The notes under the pieces were generated by a model. It searched no databases. It saw nothing but the letters and a program-made list of their open reading frames with translations, and had not been told where the DNA came from. A stretch of DNA of 64,000 bases from Blasia pusilla (Eukaryota; Marchantiophyta; Marchantiopsida; Blasiales). Every line of letters starts with the position of its first letter. Positions within the stretch are counted from its first letter, which is position 1. The position numbers were made by a program, and so were the translations under genes. This document shows, in pieces, positions 1 to 12,099 of this stretch. The stretch spans positions 44,268,001 to 44,332,000 of the forward strand of contig CM114273.1 of assembly GCA_050084515.1 (NCBI GenBank). The letters are read 5' to 3'.

Positions 1-945
1 ATCATGCTCTACAATGGTGGACCGCTCAACGAGAGGAATATCTGGGGTGAGTCACCCTCGAGTTGGGAGGAGTTCAAGGAGTTGATTGGGGATCGGTTCA
101 CTCCGGAGTACCAAGGGTTGCGTGACACGGTGGAATGCGTGCGGATGCGGCAGAGTGGTTCCTTAAGCGCGTATGTGAGGGAGTTTAGTGCGAAACTGAC
201 TTCTAGTCCGAAGATGGATGAGCACGCGAAGAAGGCTATCTTCATTAGTGGACTCAAGCCGAGCGCTGAGAAGGCCCTTTACCGAATGCCGACGTTGCCA
301 GAGCTAGCGGAGCTTCTGAAGCTAGCGGAGCGGATTGGGGACGATGAGGTCCAAACCCAGAAACCCTTCGAGTCAAAAGTTTTTTCGAAGAAGTCGAAAA
401 ATAAGGAGGCGTTCAAAAGAGGCTGGAGTGGGGTCCAGACGAACCAGAGAGAGTAAATGCGCCTCGGCAAAGAAACGAGTGGAACTTCATGCGAAGCCGA
501 AAGGAGGACAACACTCAAAGACAGGGAACGGCAAGGTCGTATGCTACAACTGTGGCGAACCGGGGCACCTGTCGAAAGGGTGTTCGAAACCGAAGGTTAG
601 TAATGGGAGTATGATTGCGTTTGCTGCTAAGCATCTGTTGGCGGGCAATATGGAGACGTCCCTTCAAGTCACCAAGAGGACGCACAATTTGGTGTACCTA
701 AGATCCAAGATTGCTGATCGCGATGTGTTGTTGCTCGTGGATACAGGTGCTTCGCACTCCTTCCTAAGCCCGAGAATCGTGAAGGAACTGGGGTTGTCTA
801 CCTCTAAGGCGGACGAGCCCATTCGAGTGGGATTTGCAGGAGGCAAGTCTCATCGGACTTCTGATTTGGTCTTAGGTTTGACAGTAGGATGCGGGGTATT
901 CGAGTTGAAGGAGAATTTCACTGTTGCGAAATTTCCCGGTAGCAG
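1..945 (+). pseudogene. Ty3/gypsy gag-protease fragment, frameshifted
   Basis: The frame opens at the window edge, so gag may start further left. The first frame (4-456) has a retrotransposon gag core: a W-EEF-x-D-RF stretch followed by a leucine-rich helical region. A shift to the next frame near 400-456 leads into a basic linker, one CCHC zinc knuckle (CYNCGEPGHLSKGC, about 542-583) and a retropepsin with VDTGASHSF (about 745). Order and spacing are those of gag-pro in plant Ty3/gypsy elements, where gag coats the RNA and the aspartic protease cleaves the polyprotein. Similarity to gypsy ends near 945, where minus-strand non-LTR sequence begins, so reverse transcriptase is missing. Its relation to the gypsy integrase at 13.6-15.2 kb is unknown; it could be the same family. 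The element is dead. Confidence 0.85.
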
Positions 946-2293
946 ACTCCAAGACCGTGACCTCCTCCTCAAACCAACCATGGTGAAAATAGAGAGCCAA
1001 GGGGGCCCCATAAAAAGCATGCACGAAGGGAATCAGGCTCGCTATGGGACCTCCTGCGTCTCTCAGCTCCGTGAAGATATGTGCCCGAGACACTAAGTTA
1101 AAGGCGTTCTCCACATCAACTTGGAGAACCACCCACTCGGGATGTATATCTAAATAAGCCCTCAAACCTAAGGCTATAGCCTCACAACTGGCTGGCGTGG
1201 CAACTCCGAACTGGTGCGGACTCAGATGTGACTAGAAAGCCTCACGGAACTGCAAAGCGATAATGCGACTCACCAACCGCAAGAGCACCTCCCCTATGGC
1301 AATCGGACGGATCCCTCCACCCTCCTTCGATAACGCCAAAAGTCGCCCCACCCCCAATACCTGGGCTACTGCTGTTGGCACTCTCCCCTGAGCTAGGTGA
1401 GAGGAAACCTGAAGCAACTCGGAAAAGCCGCTAGCAGAATCCTCGGAGGGAAAGCAATCACGAAGGTGTTCGTACATCATACCAGACAACCCTCCAGCTG
1501 CTATCCTAGGGGAACGCCCGAGTGCCCGTGCAAAGAGGGACGGGTCTAGGCATAAGGTCGTGTCAGGATGGAAGTCACGTACAAATGCTGGGATGTCAAC
1601 CACTAGATGAGGGTGTAGCCTTCGGAGGGCGTCGATGGTAACAACGGAAGGAGGAGCCATATCCATAGGACGGATTGCACGAGCCGCTCGTGAGTACTCC
1701 CCGGTTCGCCCAAGTCTCCTACATCGTCGCAATCTGGTAACTACAAGATTGTCTGCTGGGAAACCACATGGAGTGCTACCTCTGGCATATGCCGTGAACT
1801 CGCTATGCACAGACTCCCAATCACCTCCTCGGCAGTGCCGTAATCGGGCCATGACCTCTCTATGGCCAGCCTTCCCTCCTCGGGTATAGCGAAGACACCA
1901 TCGTGGAAGGAGAAGTAGTAGATACCACGAGAGCTCATCCATAGGATCAAGTGCAATCCTAGATAAGGGAAGGAGGAAAGACTGGCGAAGCTCATCCCAA
2001 ATAGCATGGGGGATCCTATGAAACAACCTCGGGCAGGGAAAACGGGTCTCAAAGAGACCTGTGATGCTGCCTAGGTGGGAGCTCAACCACACCCATGCCT
2101 CGGGAGGGGGCGATGATGCATGAAGCCCCGATGAGCATCCATGATCGAGTGGAGGAACCACCCATCCGAATCTATCAAAGTCAGGATGTTTAGCCGCTAA
2201 ATGGTTCCGAATTCCTGAACGAGTGAAGAATTCGGGATAACAAGGGCATTTCGTATCCCGGCTAGACGACCCACAAGCCCCTACGCGAGGGGC
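946..2293 (-). pseudogene. Non-LTR retrotransposon: N-terminal zinc finger and start of reverse transcriptase
   Basis: Read on the minus strand, the frame begins with a C2H2-like finger (KCPCYPEFF, then NHLAAKH; about 2250-2180). It continues without a break for about 300 residues to the reverse-transcriptase start motif GGGIRPIAIGEVLLRLVSR (about 1300-1245). A single TAG at 1232-1234 interrupts it, then the same frame resumes with HQFGVAT and the palm motif VLQVDVENAF, whose first catalytic aspartate is present. It stops near 946, before the second catalytic motif, against gypsy protease sequence. An N-terminal finger plus this type of transcriptase fits non-LTR elements of the restriction-like-endonuclease class (R2-, NeSL- or Utopia-like; exact clade not resolved). 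The better-preserved 3' part of the same family is at 55.9-57.5 kb. Losing the 3' half is unusual, because non-LTR elements normally lose their 5' ends. Confidence 0.8.
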
Positions 2294-3250
2294 CGATGCG
2301 GGTCAAGGCATGGACACCTCTCACCAAGACGAGAACATGACCCCCTTTGTCAAACTCGAGAGACAAACCCCACCAAAATCCGCCCCACAACCCCCATTCG
2401 AACTAGCCCTAATGGTAATCGACTCTCTTCCCGTCCACGGAAATGCTCTCCCTAGTATGAACTCTCATCTACCATCTTCACCTATGACATATGGCCCAAC
2501 CCCTTCCCAAAATAATGTAGAGATAGTATGGAGGTACTAGTGATATGGAAAAAGAATAAATGGAAAAAATAGATGGGAATATAGTGGGATAAGGGAGAAA
2601 AACATGGGTCAAACGTGAAGGAGGAACGTGTGTGGCTACAGAATAAGGACATAGAGAAAAAAAAAAAGAAGGGGTGGTGTGGAATAACAACATGAGTTGT
2701 CTTGGAAACATTCAAAGCATTACAACAAAACGAGACAACAAAGAGGACCCTAATACCTACATGAGAAACCCTAAAACAACAAAAATCTACAAAACAAAAT
2801 AAAATGAAAAATACTTCACTAGAAGATTGATGCTACGGATCAAAACGTAGAGGAAGTCGGTATCTCCGTTTTGATATAACACACGACCCCCCTCCATCCT
2901 CCATCCTACCATCAATCTCCTTCCCATCCCCGCTGCCATCCCGTAGAGCTCGGCCGCGCGAACCCTCCCGTCTCTGCCGTGTCTCGAGTTTTTAAGGGGA
3001 ATGAACCTTGCGGCAAAAGGGCGGTGAGCCTTGCGGCCACCCTAGAAATAGGAGCCAGCTTTCTAGCTCCCGAACCTCATTACTGAACTGGACTGTTTCT
3101 CAAGCGGCCTGGCTTTCTTCTGGCCCTATCGGTATCTAGATTGTGTATACGTTTCGAAACGAAGTGGGAAAGTTACATGCATGCGACGGGACTCTGACAA
3201 GGAAGAGAAATGCTCCGTTTACAGGGAATGAGAGATGATAACCTCAAAAA
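2294..3250. other. Spacer between two non-LTR element pieces
   Basis: No gene is supported here. The stretch has short frames without recognisable domains, an A-run near 2656, and a C/T-rich block followed by GC-rich sequence at about 2880-3010. It lies between the 5' part of one minus-strand non-LTR copy and the 3' end of another, so it may be their 5' leader, but nothing in it proves this. Confidence 0.4.
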
Positions 3251-3690
3251 AAGACAGGATGGAAAACCCATAGGAAATTAAAAAAAAGGGACTCTAAGAG
3301 TCAAGTACCTAAGGTCACAACTAGCCCTTAAGAAAATAAAGTACAGGGCATTCCTCACACATACTAAATTCATCAACGACACACATAACATTAGCAACAC
3401 TTAAAGAATTATGACTTCTACTAAATGGGCCTCTAACGTTGGCGTATCCCACAGCATGAGCGTGCCATAAAAGACCATTGGCTTGAGCATGTTCCAAAGC
3501 TATGGAGACCCAAGACCCGTTGGCTATGATAAAGAATCACAATAGCTAAGGACAACCTATTTATCGATGTGGGATAACGAGCCTAATCCGTAAGGAACGA
3601 GTCAAACCTCTCCCCCATAGCCCCGTGTAGGGAATGCATATTCGAGAGGGATAAACTAGATGTAGTGTGTGTAAGATGGACACCGATGGA
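3251..3690 (-). mobile_element. 3' end of non-LTR element, second piece
   Basis: This segment aligns by eye with 55,870-56,270. Shared blocks include AAAGAATTATGACT, GGCTAAGGACAACC and GTAAGGAACGAGTCAAACC in the same order and spacing. At 56 kb the matching DNA encodes the extreme C-terminus of the endonuclease-bearing protein plus the 3' untranslated region. Here the reading frame is lost to stops and indels. On the minus strand it lies upstream of the zinc-finger and reverse-transcriptase piece at 946-2293, so the two pieces are in head-to-tail order. They may be two insertions or one rearranged tandem pair. Confidence 0.7.
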
Positions 3691-6600
3691 GTAAAATCAA
3701 GTTATGGATCATTATGATCACAATGAAGATGTTTGATACGAATCTACGTCTTTCCATCCATGTTGGATCGCACTTTTCCTGATTTACTACTCTATTATCT
3801 CGTTATCACTATCATGATTATATTGTTCATAAAATTTTGTCTTGAATATAGCACACTCAAGAATAATAGTGTGTGGATGCCCTTGTTGCACTACCCACTG
3901 TGAATAACATTCTACAAGTACTTTGCAAGTACCCTAAAATCTGATCTAGGAGTTCCCCTCCAACCATCTAACATCAAGAATAATTATGTACATGTGCATG
4001 TCTTATGACTTCTACTCAAATCCTTGATAATCTTTCTTTTCCTTAGAATAATAAGAAAATATCATAACTTAAGCTATGGTATCTAACTAACCGTATCAAG
4101 AAAGAAAAGAGAGTGTAATTTTATCTAGCATTAAAATTCTATTAATTCCATTCCATATATTTTAACTTCTCATGGGAAGTAGCTAGAGATCTCAATGATT
4201 GTCTACCCTTTGACATCCCTTGAATTCCTTCATCCGAAGTTTGATATGGTAGATGGGAAGCAAGGTGTAACCATCCTTTGTTAGTCATAGTTAAGTGAGA
4301 ATCTATCACATGAAGCGCATAAGTGGGAAAGAATCAACCAAAAAGATTAAAGATAACATACATGAGATTAAGATGCGAGTGCGGCCATAGCTTGGTGAAA
4401 AGAATGATAAAGATGAGGTTCAGGAAGATAAGGTTGGGACATTAGAGTCCAAAGGAGATGTCCAAAGGATCTATGAGAGGACACGTGGCATAAGGATAGG
4501 TAGAGCTAATTTGTCTTCATTATACCTATCTCTAAGTATATAAAGGAAAAGAAGAGACCTCGAGGGGCATTCTACCTTTGAGCAACTTTAGAGTGGTTCT
4601 GTGCGCTAAAGAATTATATAAGGCAAGAATCCCTCGAGATAAGATCAATTTCCTTGGAGGGATCTTGTACTTTCCTATTTGGAGAGCCTTAGGTCATATA
4701 TAATATGCTCTTAGGAGGTGACCTCCGAGCAAGTTTTAACACATACCAAATTTTTGTTATTTTTTCTGAAAGAAAAACTATAAAATGGTTTTTTTTCCCA
4801 TTTTTGAATCCTAGTTCCTAGCATTGGCCACCCAACAACTTTGGACATTTAGAAGCTGGTGCCCTGGAAAGAAGAGATGTGGCCCCTACCTCAACCACAT
4901 CTCTTCTTTCCCTTATAAAAAGAGAGGAAATATATCATTTTTCAATCCCTAATCTAAGTCCATCTTGCTCTAGAAGTTGATATAGGGAGAGTTTATTGAT
5001 TTTAGCGGCTCCCTAGGGACTTTAGGTGGAGTGGAATCGATAAGTTAGTTTAGAGACAACCTAAAATTCTTATGATGTTATGATTTCTATGTATGGACTT
5101 GATGGACACTTTATATGCAATATGTATAGTATTTTCTAGAGGACGATCCTTGTTATTTTGAAACGAGTGATCTTATAGTTTTCTAGCCTTATTTTTGAAG
5201 TTGGTAAATCAATGATTGATTATATCATTCCCAATTTTTTATCAAATTATTTCTAAATAAACCATAAATAATATTTTTCATCAACAAATAGCTAACTTGA
5301 AATTTTATATCTTGGTGAGGTACCAAGGGTACACTTCACCATGGGAACCCAATTGACTATGAAGATGAAATTTAGGGAGTCCTAGGTCCTCATACCATTA
5401 ATGTAGCCAACAAGAAGAGTCAAATCAAGATGTGGATGATTGTGAGGAACATGAGGAAGGGAATTGGATAACGTAACGCCCAAATTTAGCTTGAGTGACT
5501 CTGTTGGTGGGTGATTTTAGAATTCCACAAGACTTTTGTCTTGGATTGATATTTCATCCTAGCTAGGAGCCCTAATTAGCTATAGGAATTTTGAGATTGT
5601 TGGAGATAGCGAGCGCTATAGCTATAGATGAATCTTTTGGCAATGGGCTTAGGGGGTCACTATATGAAAGGCTCTATATCACCTATGAAGTTTTAGGATC
5701 TACACCCCCTAACTCATAAGTGAAAAAAAGAAAATTTCTCATCCTTATGTACTTTAAAGGAATCAATTTTCATTTTTGGTACCCCTAAAATTCTCTAAGT
5801 AAAGAAGTCACGTGAAATAAATAAGGTCTTGAAAAAAATTATTAAGTTAAGTTAACATCCAACATCTTGTCCCTACACTATGACAGACGGGGATTCAACC
5901 CCTACTTGAGCAAGAAGCTCAATCAGCCAATATGTTGTCCCCCCAGTCTACTCCTTCCCACTAACCTACTCACAATTCAATAGTGTCAAGAACACTCTAA
6001 GCCTAATCCACAAAAATATTGAATCCACCATGTCTCAAACCTTGAAAACTCACCTAGATGAACTCATATTGTGAATGTATGTAGTCAAAGCATGTAAGTC
6101 AACTGAATCAAGTATATATATTATATCTTAGACCCCTGATTTCATTATCAAGTTCACATTAGAAATCACTATTTCAATATCAATCCATTGCACATCTATT
6201 GCATCTTAAATATATAAGGTTTTGTTGTTACCATGGACAGAAGCCTTGTACCAATAACACATGACACGATAAACGAGGAGGTACTGACATGTCCAACAAG
6301 TCCAAGGCTCCACGACGTCTTGACCAATATGAACCATTCTTTTGAATCATAAACACAATACGCCCCAACCAATACTCTTTTTTTACAACTTCTACCTCCA
6401 TTGCAGCTTGAAGTTGTATCTCTTTTCCCTTCCTTTTCTTCGACTTTGTTGATCTTGTGGATGGGCCAGTGTTTGTTGTATATTCAATCAAAACTGTGAT
6501 ATCACTACCAACATCAACCAAATAAGTTTAACAAAAAGGATCATGCTTCTTTCCCTTGCCAGTAGTGTTATATGTCTTTTGGGCTATTCGAGTTAGCTTG

Positions 6601-7770
6601 TCCTTGGACATGAAAGGATTGCAAGACAACTAATTTACAAGGGAGGATTTTTAGATAATCTTATCCTCATAAGTTACCATAGGCACTATTACATGGGGAA
6701 TCACCATATTAGTTAGTTTTTCTTGACAACCACGCTAACAAAGAGTTGCAAATTTTCAAGTGTTTTAGGAGAGCTCAAAGATTAAAATATGATTGGCAAC
6801 CAACAGCAAAATTTGATTTGCTAAAAACTTTGTACACAAGTGTCTAGAAGAGACGTCATTGGTTTTAGCTTTCAACCACACGTTTTATGTTGGAAAACTA
6901 CGAGCGCAACTAAATAGTGCAATTGAGTGCTTATCTGAGGTTCACATATGGTGGCATTATAAGAGGTAGGCGTATGGTGGAGAAGCACGGGATTGCAAGG
7001 GAGAGATGGCAAGGAGAGGAAGATTTTTGTTGGGCTCGTTAGGTTGTAGATATCTCTCTTTCACGACCAAATCTGATTTCCCTCACAACCAAATCTGAAT
7101 CAAAGAGAGAGAGATCACATGCTTACTTGAATCATCGTGAAAACAAGAGGTTGGATAATAATGGCGAACCAACTTCAAGAATAAGTCGAAACGATAGACG
7201 TAGACGAACGATTCCAGAAAAGCGCAGTCCATTCGTCCAAAGTTCCAATATTGCAAGATGTACATCCAATTGAAAAAAAATTCCTTGAAATGCTTTACAA
7301 GCTTCTTCACAATTAGGTGTTGGTCACCTCGGACTGAAGAAATCTTTTCAACTTATCTGCTATTCGGGAAGAACTTGACAGAGGATTGATCGAAGCTTGC
7401 TCGATCATCAAACCTCCCTACAACCTGCCTCCAACTTGCTTGCTAGGTCCTCTCTCAAATGGCGACATTTTTCTTTCCTTGGAAGGTTCTCCTCTTAACC
7501 CAAACTCAATAAACCTAAACCCGATTCAAGTCTACTCAAGAGAAATAGTGGGAAAATGGGTAGGGGGGGAAGGAAACAAATTTTTTTTAAGTATCTTTCT
7601 CCCTCTAAATTTCCTTGCAAAGAATCAAAGAATTTCCTATCTATGGAGGAAAATTATTATGTAAAATTAAATTTTAAATAAATATAAATAAATTTGATGC
7701 AAAAAATATGTATTATATATATAAGAGTGTTAAACCTATCTTATGTGAACATCTTTCATGGAAAGCCCAC
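3691..7770. other. AT-rich intergenic region
   Basis: I see no gene in these 4 kb. Stops are frequent in all frames and the longest frames (for example 97 codons on the minus strand at 6228-6521, lysine-rich in the middle) match no family I know. TATA-like sequences occur near 4538 (TATATAAAGG) and 4914 (TTATAAAAAG). The block around 4500-4850 has the look of a retroelement LTR end, but I could not find a partner copy. Confidence 0.5.
4866..4911. repeat. Perfect 17-bp hairpin
   Basis: GGAAAGAAGAGATGTGG at 4866-4882 is exactly complementary to 4895-4911, with a 12-base loop. It sits just upstream of a TATA-like TTATAAAAAG. Its function is unknown. Confidence 0.75.
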
Positions 7771-7773
7771 TAA

Positions 7774-8304
7774 TATAAAGATCCTATTGTTCTTTTAAGA
7801 GCGCCATGGAATAAATTAAACCTTACTGTTCTTCCACAAAACCTAATAGGTCTTCCGAGGGACGCAATTAGCAAACTCCTCACTTTGTCGCACGTGATGG
7901 GGCATATTTGTAGAAGTGAGACCCCCGAGGCAATGGGGAGAAAAATAGTAGACAGATGGCTTCTCAATTAAGATGCATTAGCTCGGGAAAGTATATTTTT
8001 GCATTTTAATGAAAGAATTTCTATTTTTGGTAAGTGGCCCTTGACCTCCTACATCAGGTCAAGAGCTAAGGAGATGACTTGGGAGCATAGGTTACCATGG
8101 AGAGAGCTTGGGAGAGGAGAGAGGTATACCTCAAGGAGAGAGTGCTTGAGAGCTCATTCTCTCTTTATTGAACCTCTTGGCACGAGGCAACAGAGCTATG
8201 GTTCCTTGCCTTGTGAGTGTAACCCAAGCCTCTCATTAGGAGTGTGGGTTTGGTTTGACATTGAGAGAGACATACGAGAGCTATGGTGTTATGAGAGAGA
8301 TTAG
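7774..8304 (+). pseudogene. Unrecognised coding-like stretch
   Basis: One frame stays open from 7774 to 8304 apart from a single TAA at 7969-7971, giving about 65 plus 111 codons. The translation has normal-looking composition (for example LPRDAISKLLTLSHVMGH early on and WEHRLPWRELGRGERY later) rather than the serine/leucine run of random frames. I do not recognise the protein. It could be an exon of a decayed gene or part of a transposable-element frame. No start codon or splice site is convincing, and no neighbour helps to assign it. Confidence 0.3.
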
Positions 8305-9382
8305 ATCTTATTTTACGAAGAGAGAACGAATGAGTAAGTGAGCTTCATGGGGGAGTTTGCTGGTCACTCATTGGTTTTGCAGGTTGGGGATCGTATTCCC
8401 CATTCAACGGTTCATGGGAGTGCTCACCGGAGCAAGAGCCGCATACTTGTGATGTTTCCTTTGCCGATTTTTGTGTGGAAGAGTGGCACGGGGAAGCGCT
8501 GCCCAATTTTTGACAGGAATTAAGTATGGGGGCGGATTGTTCCATGCTTATGCTCTCAAGAGCACCATGTAGCTTCCTGATTTGTGTTCTCATAAGTTTT
8601 ACATTTTCGTTGGGAGAAATCAGCGTGGAAGCGCTGCCAAATTTTGTGTAAGAGAAAGAGACATTGGGTTTTACGACAATCCTAGTCAGTTTTTATTGGA
8701 ATGCTCAATTCAAAATATTTTTTAAGGTTGGTTTAGATCGTGAAGCTGTGCACTTTGTGCAATAAGTGGTGTGCAATTTGGAGTTATGAGCAAAAAGTTT
8801 TGGTCATTCTTGCAAAATTTCCATTGTTAGGCAATTTTTTAGGGTTAAATTGTTCAACCCCTAAACCAGCCGCCGTCGCAGTCAATGGTCAACCTTCACC
8901 GTCAACCATCAACCTTCATTGTCAATGGTCAAATATCACCATCAACGTTCAACTGTCACCATCAACGATTAACCGTCACCGTCAACGGTCCACCTTCGGC
9001 GCTGCCGCCGCCTAGCGCTGCTCAGAGTCGCGTTCGGCCATTTTACGCCCTTTGGTTATCATTTCCGCCATTACGGAGTGGAGGGTCTTCCACGATGATA
9101 GTTGATTCTTTGATTTGCATGGCCACCACGTACTTTATTTTGGCCGCCACCGTCGTCGCACTTTTGTCATCAACGAGTGATGGCAGGTGACCTCGGGTCA
9201 TGTTGTTTGAGTTTTCATTTCATGTTGCTATGCTATGATTGGTAGCTGCTCAACAATGATTGAGTGCCATGTCATGACGTCCGTAGCGGCAACGCACCGC
9301 CAATCGCCGCGCCGTGCCGCTTGTGACTGCACTGTACCGTGCGCCTTCATATGTTGCTCACCAGTAGTCGCCTATGATTACT
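8305..9382. other. Intergenic region
   Basis: No gene is recognised. The stretch contains a short degenerate tandem repeat at about 8876-9002 and a GC-rich segment just after it. Sequence equivalent to the upstream gag part of the element at 9.4 kb is not recognisable here. Confidence 0.4.
8876..9002. repeat. Degenerate short tandem repeat
   Basis: Variants of CAACGGTCAACCTTCACCGT recur about every 20 bases, six or so times, with point changes in each copy. Confidence 0.65.
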
Positions 9383-10738
9383 TGCTGGTCATGTGGTGGA
9401 GCCTATCATTGGCGTGATTGCACTTGTGAGGGTTATGGACGTGTGCCTCAACATGGAGGAGGAGATGGTGCTGCATCATGAGTTTATCAGTATGACTATT
9501 GTCAGAGGTATGGTCATACATGCGCCAGGTATTTCAATTTACACCCTGAGTTACATCTAGACCGAGGGCTAGAGAGAGCACTAGAGCGAGTAGCCGCTCC
9601 GGGTGGGCTAGAGATCGTGCACCTGGTGGTTCTGTTGGGGGACAAGGAGTTGGAGTTTCCTGATAGGGTGCTAGAGTTGCCCATGGAGGTGGTAGAGTCC
9701 CACCACCTAGACGCGTTAAGAGTGATGCTAGGCATGAGGCTCGGATGGCTGCTTAGATACAGTAGCTACAGGAGTAGATTGCCGCTATAGTATTGAGATT
9801 AGCTGATGCCGAATCCGTGGCATCGGCATCATATGGAGAGCGAGAGATATGGAGGATCCTGGTTGGGTATGCGGGTTTTCCCAAATGGAGGCCACCACTT
9901 TTGTGACGCGCGGAGCAACTGTAGAGTTGGATCCAGTGAGAGGGGAAGCCAGGAAATAGGCCAGGCTTCCTCAATCTTTCACGTTGTCCAAGGTGATGAG
10001 GACCCCATTGATGGATCCTAATTAGAGTTCCTAGAGAGTTGGTGATATTATTGGTGTATAGGCACGGAGGGAAATGGGAGAAATGAGTGCGATGAATCCT
10101 GTTGTTGATGCTCAGAAGGAGCATGTGTCAAGTATGATGTTGGGGGCAGCCACGATAGTGTACCGTGCTCTGATATTTTCTGCTTCCAATGTTATGACAT
10201 TGGGAGGTACGCCCGCTGAGGCATATTGGCTGGCCGGTACGCTATGTGAGCCTGGAGTTGGATTTCCTTCACCATGTTTAGAGGTGATTGTAGAGGAGGT
10301 GATGGACCTGCCCTTGGAGGTGATGATCGGGCCGTCCACGTCAGATTCATGGTAGGATGCGGCTGCTAGGATGGCGGAGATGCGCGCTAGACCCGCAATA
10401 GAGTGTGCCATGGCTTCTCCTAATGTTGTGTTGGTGGATAAGCAGGGAGAGGTCTTCAAATTGGAGAGTCTCGCAAGTAGAGTTTGTAGTCCGCATCGCA
10501 TCTTGTTGGATTCAAGAGCGCAACTCCAGATGTTGGGGAAAGCGTCATTTAGAGGATTGGGTTTGACAAGAGCCAATGTAGAGCATTATCCATTCCGGAT
10601 AGAGACATCCTTGGGTGAAGTAAGTACCACAGAGTATATCACCCGACAACGGGTCGTGGTGAGGATTTTCCCGAAACATCCTACATATGAGTCTGTGGTG
10701 CGAGATGTCATGACCATACGGATTATGTCATAGAGTAT
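9383..10738 (+). pseudogene. Gag-protease remnant, copy A of an unusual retroelement family
   Basis: The piece starts with an intact CCHC knuckle (CWSCGGAYHWRDC, 9383-9421) and a second, degenerate one near 9500 (first Cys now Tyr). A linker follows. The frame at 10,074-10,355 has a TPAEAYWLAGTLCEPG block that matches GPAEVFRLAATLCEHG in copy B. A retropepsin-like domain at 10,371-10,733 has the active-site region LLDSRAQLQMLGKASFRGLGL. Copy B has the expected DSGAQ there, so this copy lost the catalytic-triad glycine. The linker frame around 9520-9730 is interrupted by stops. The family matches gag-pro proteins I associate with early land plants and charophytes, an association from memory. 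No reverse transcriptase follows; after 10,738 the sequence is non-coding. Confidence 0.7.
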
Positions 10739-11764
10739 AGTGTGCTAGTAGAGGCCATACCTTATGTAGGGCCGTAGTGTCTAGATAGAGATGCGGTTTC
10801 ATACATAGGGTTAGGGGTTACTCCGTTGAGGGTGACTTTTCCAGTAAGACCCGCCCTTAGGTTGGAGGATATAGTGTGGAGTGCACTCAAAGAACAGTTA
10901 GTTCTTTGAGTTGAGCCTGTCACGTTGGGAGTTAGCCTTGGTAGTGAATAGAGCTCTTGGCTATGGTGGTTCCCGCAAGCTTCGACTTGGATTCTCCCAT
11001 CGTGGAGTGGGTTTGGCTTGATTGTATGTGATTCTATACATGTTTTATGACAGAACGTCTTTCACGGATTTCACTCAAAGAACTAGAGTAGATCGATGGT
11101 AGCTTCGATCATGGATCAGTAGGATGTGGTTAGGGCTGATTGTGTACTCAGCCATGGATGTTCGTGGCTTGTGGCCTATGTTGGAGGTGTGAATCTGGTG
11201 CATGGTAGGTTGGGATAGAAGCGCCTTGCTGAGAACTTTCCAACGCACTTTAGATCGCCGGATTTCGTGAAGGAAGTTGGAAGTTATCAAGGATTGAAGA
11301 TTCTGGTTCGTGTTCGACGGATTTCTGATGTGGAGAGCTTGGAGTGTGGAAGCTCTGTTGAAGTTCATCCAGATTGGGTGAGAGGTTCCGATCGCTACCT
11401 GTATTGTGATTTCATGTGAAACTATCTGCTTGAGTGTGTGGAGCGTTGTGGATTTCTGTGTGCATGAATCTGGGCGGAAGCGGTGTCGGATTTGAGATTC
11501 TGGAGGTGTATGGACAGCAAGTTTGTCTGATTTTTAGCTTGGAGCATAGAGCTTGGTTGTATCTGATTTTTTGTGAAGAGATAGCTACGGTTGCCAATTG
11601 AATTCAGGCTGAAACAGATTCAATTTTGGTTGAGAATTTGGGGAGTAATCGCTGGTTGAAATTTTGCGGACTAGCTCAAGGTCTGGCTATGGTGGATAGC
11701 AGATCAGAGGGGCTGGTTGGTTGGTGACTCGTCCGTTGTTGGAGACGCCTATCCCGTTGGGGGC
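10739..11764. other. Intergenic or element 3' region
   Basis: No coding sequence is recognised. A small perfect hairpin lies at 10,885-10,911 (11-bp arms, 5-base loop, arm ACTCAAAGAAC). The stretch follows gag-protease copy A and may include its 3' non-coding part. Confidence 0.4.
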
Positions 11765-12099
11765 GCCCTAGTTGGGCCTCTCTCCATAGCGAAGCATGGC
11801 GATTGGGGCATGTCTCGAGCATTTCTAGGCGTTTCGAGGCTTCGAGGCTTTAGGCTCGTGTGTGGGAATAAGCCATTTCCGCAAATTTCTTTATGAAAGA
11901 AGGGCCATAGGGAGAGGGGAGAGATGCGTAGCACTCCACTATAGGGAGAGGGCCAGACCCGTAAATCCAAAGAAGTATCCCTCGACCCTTTCTCCCCGGG
12001 GGGCCACACAATATTCCTAAGAAGTCCGTACTTAAATGACCATGACTAGATAGTTGTTGGGATAGCTGGATTGACTCCTTTAAGTGTCTCTCACAACTC

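Noticed and set aside
1635-1889. Plus-strand 84-codon frame
   Set aside because: It is the antisense of the well-supported reverse-transcriptase frame.
10885-10911. Hairpin as a bacterial-type terminator
   Set aside because: The context is eukaryotic and no T-run follows.
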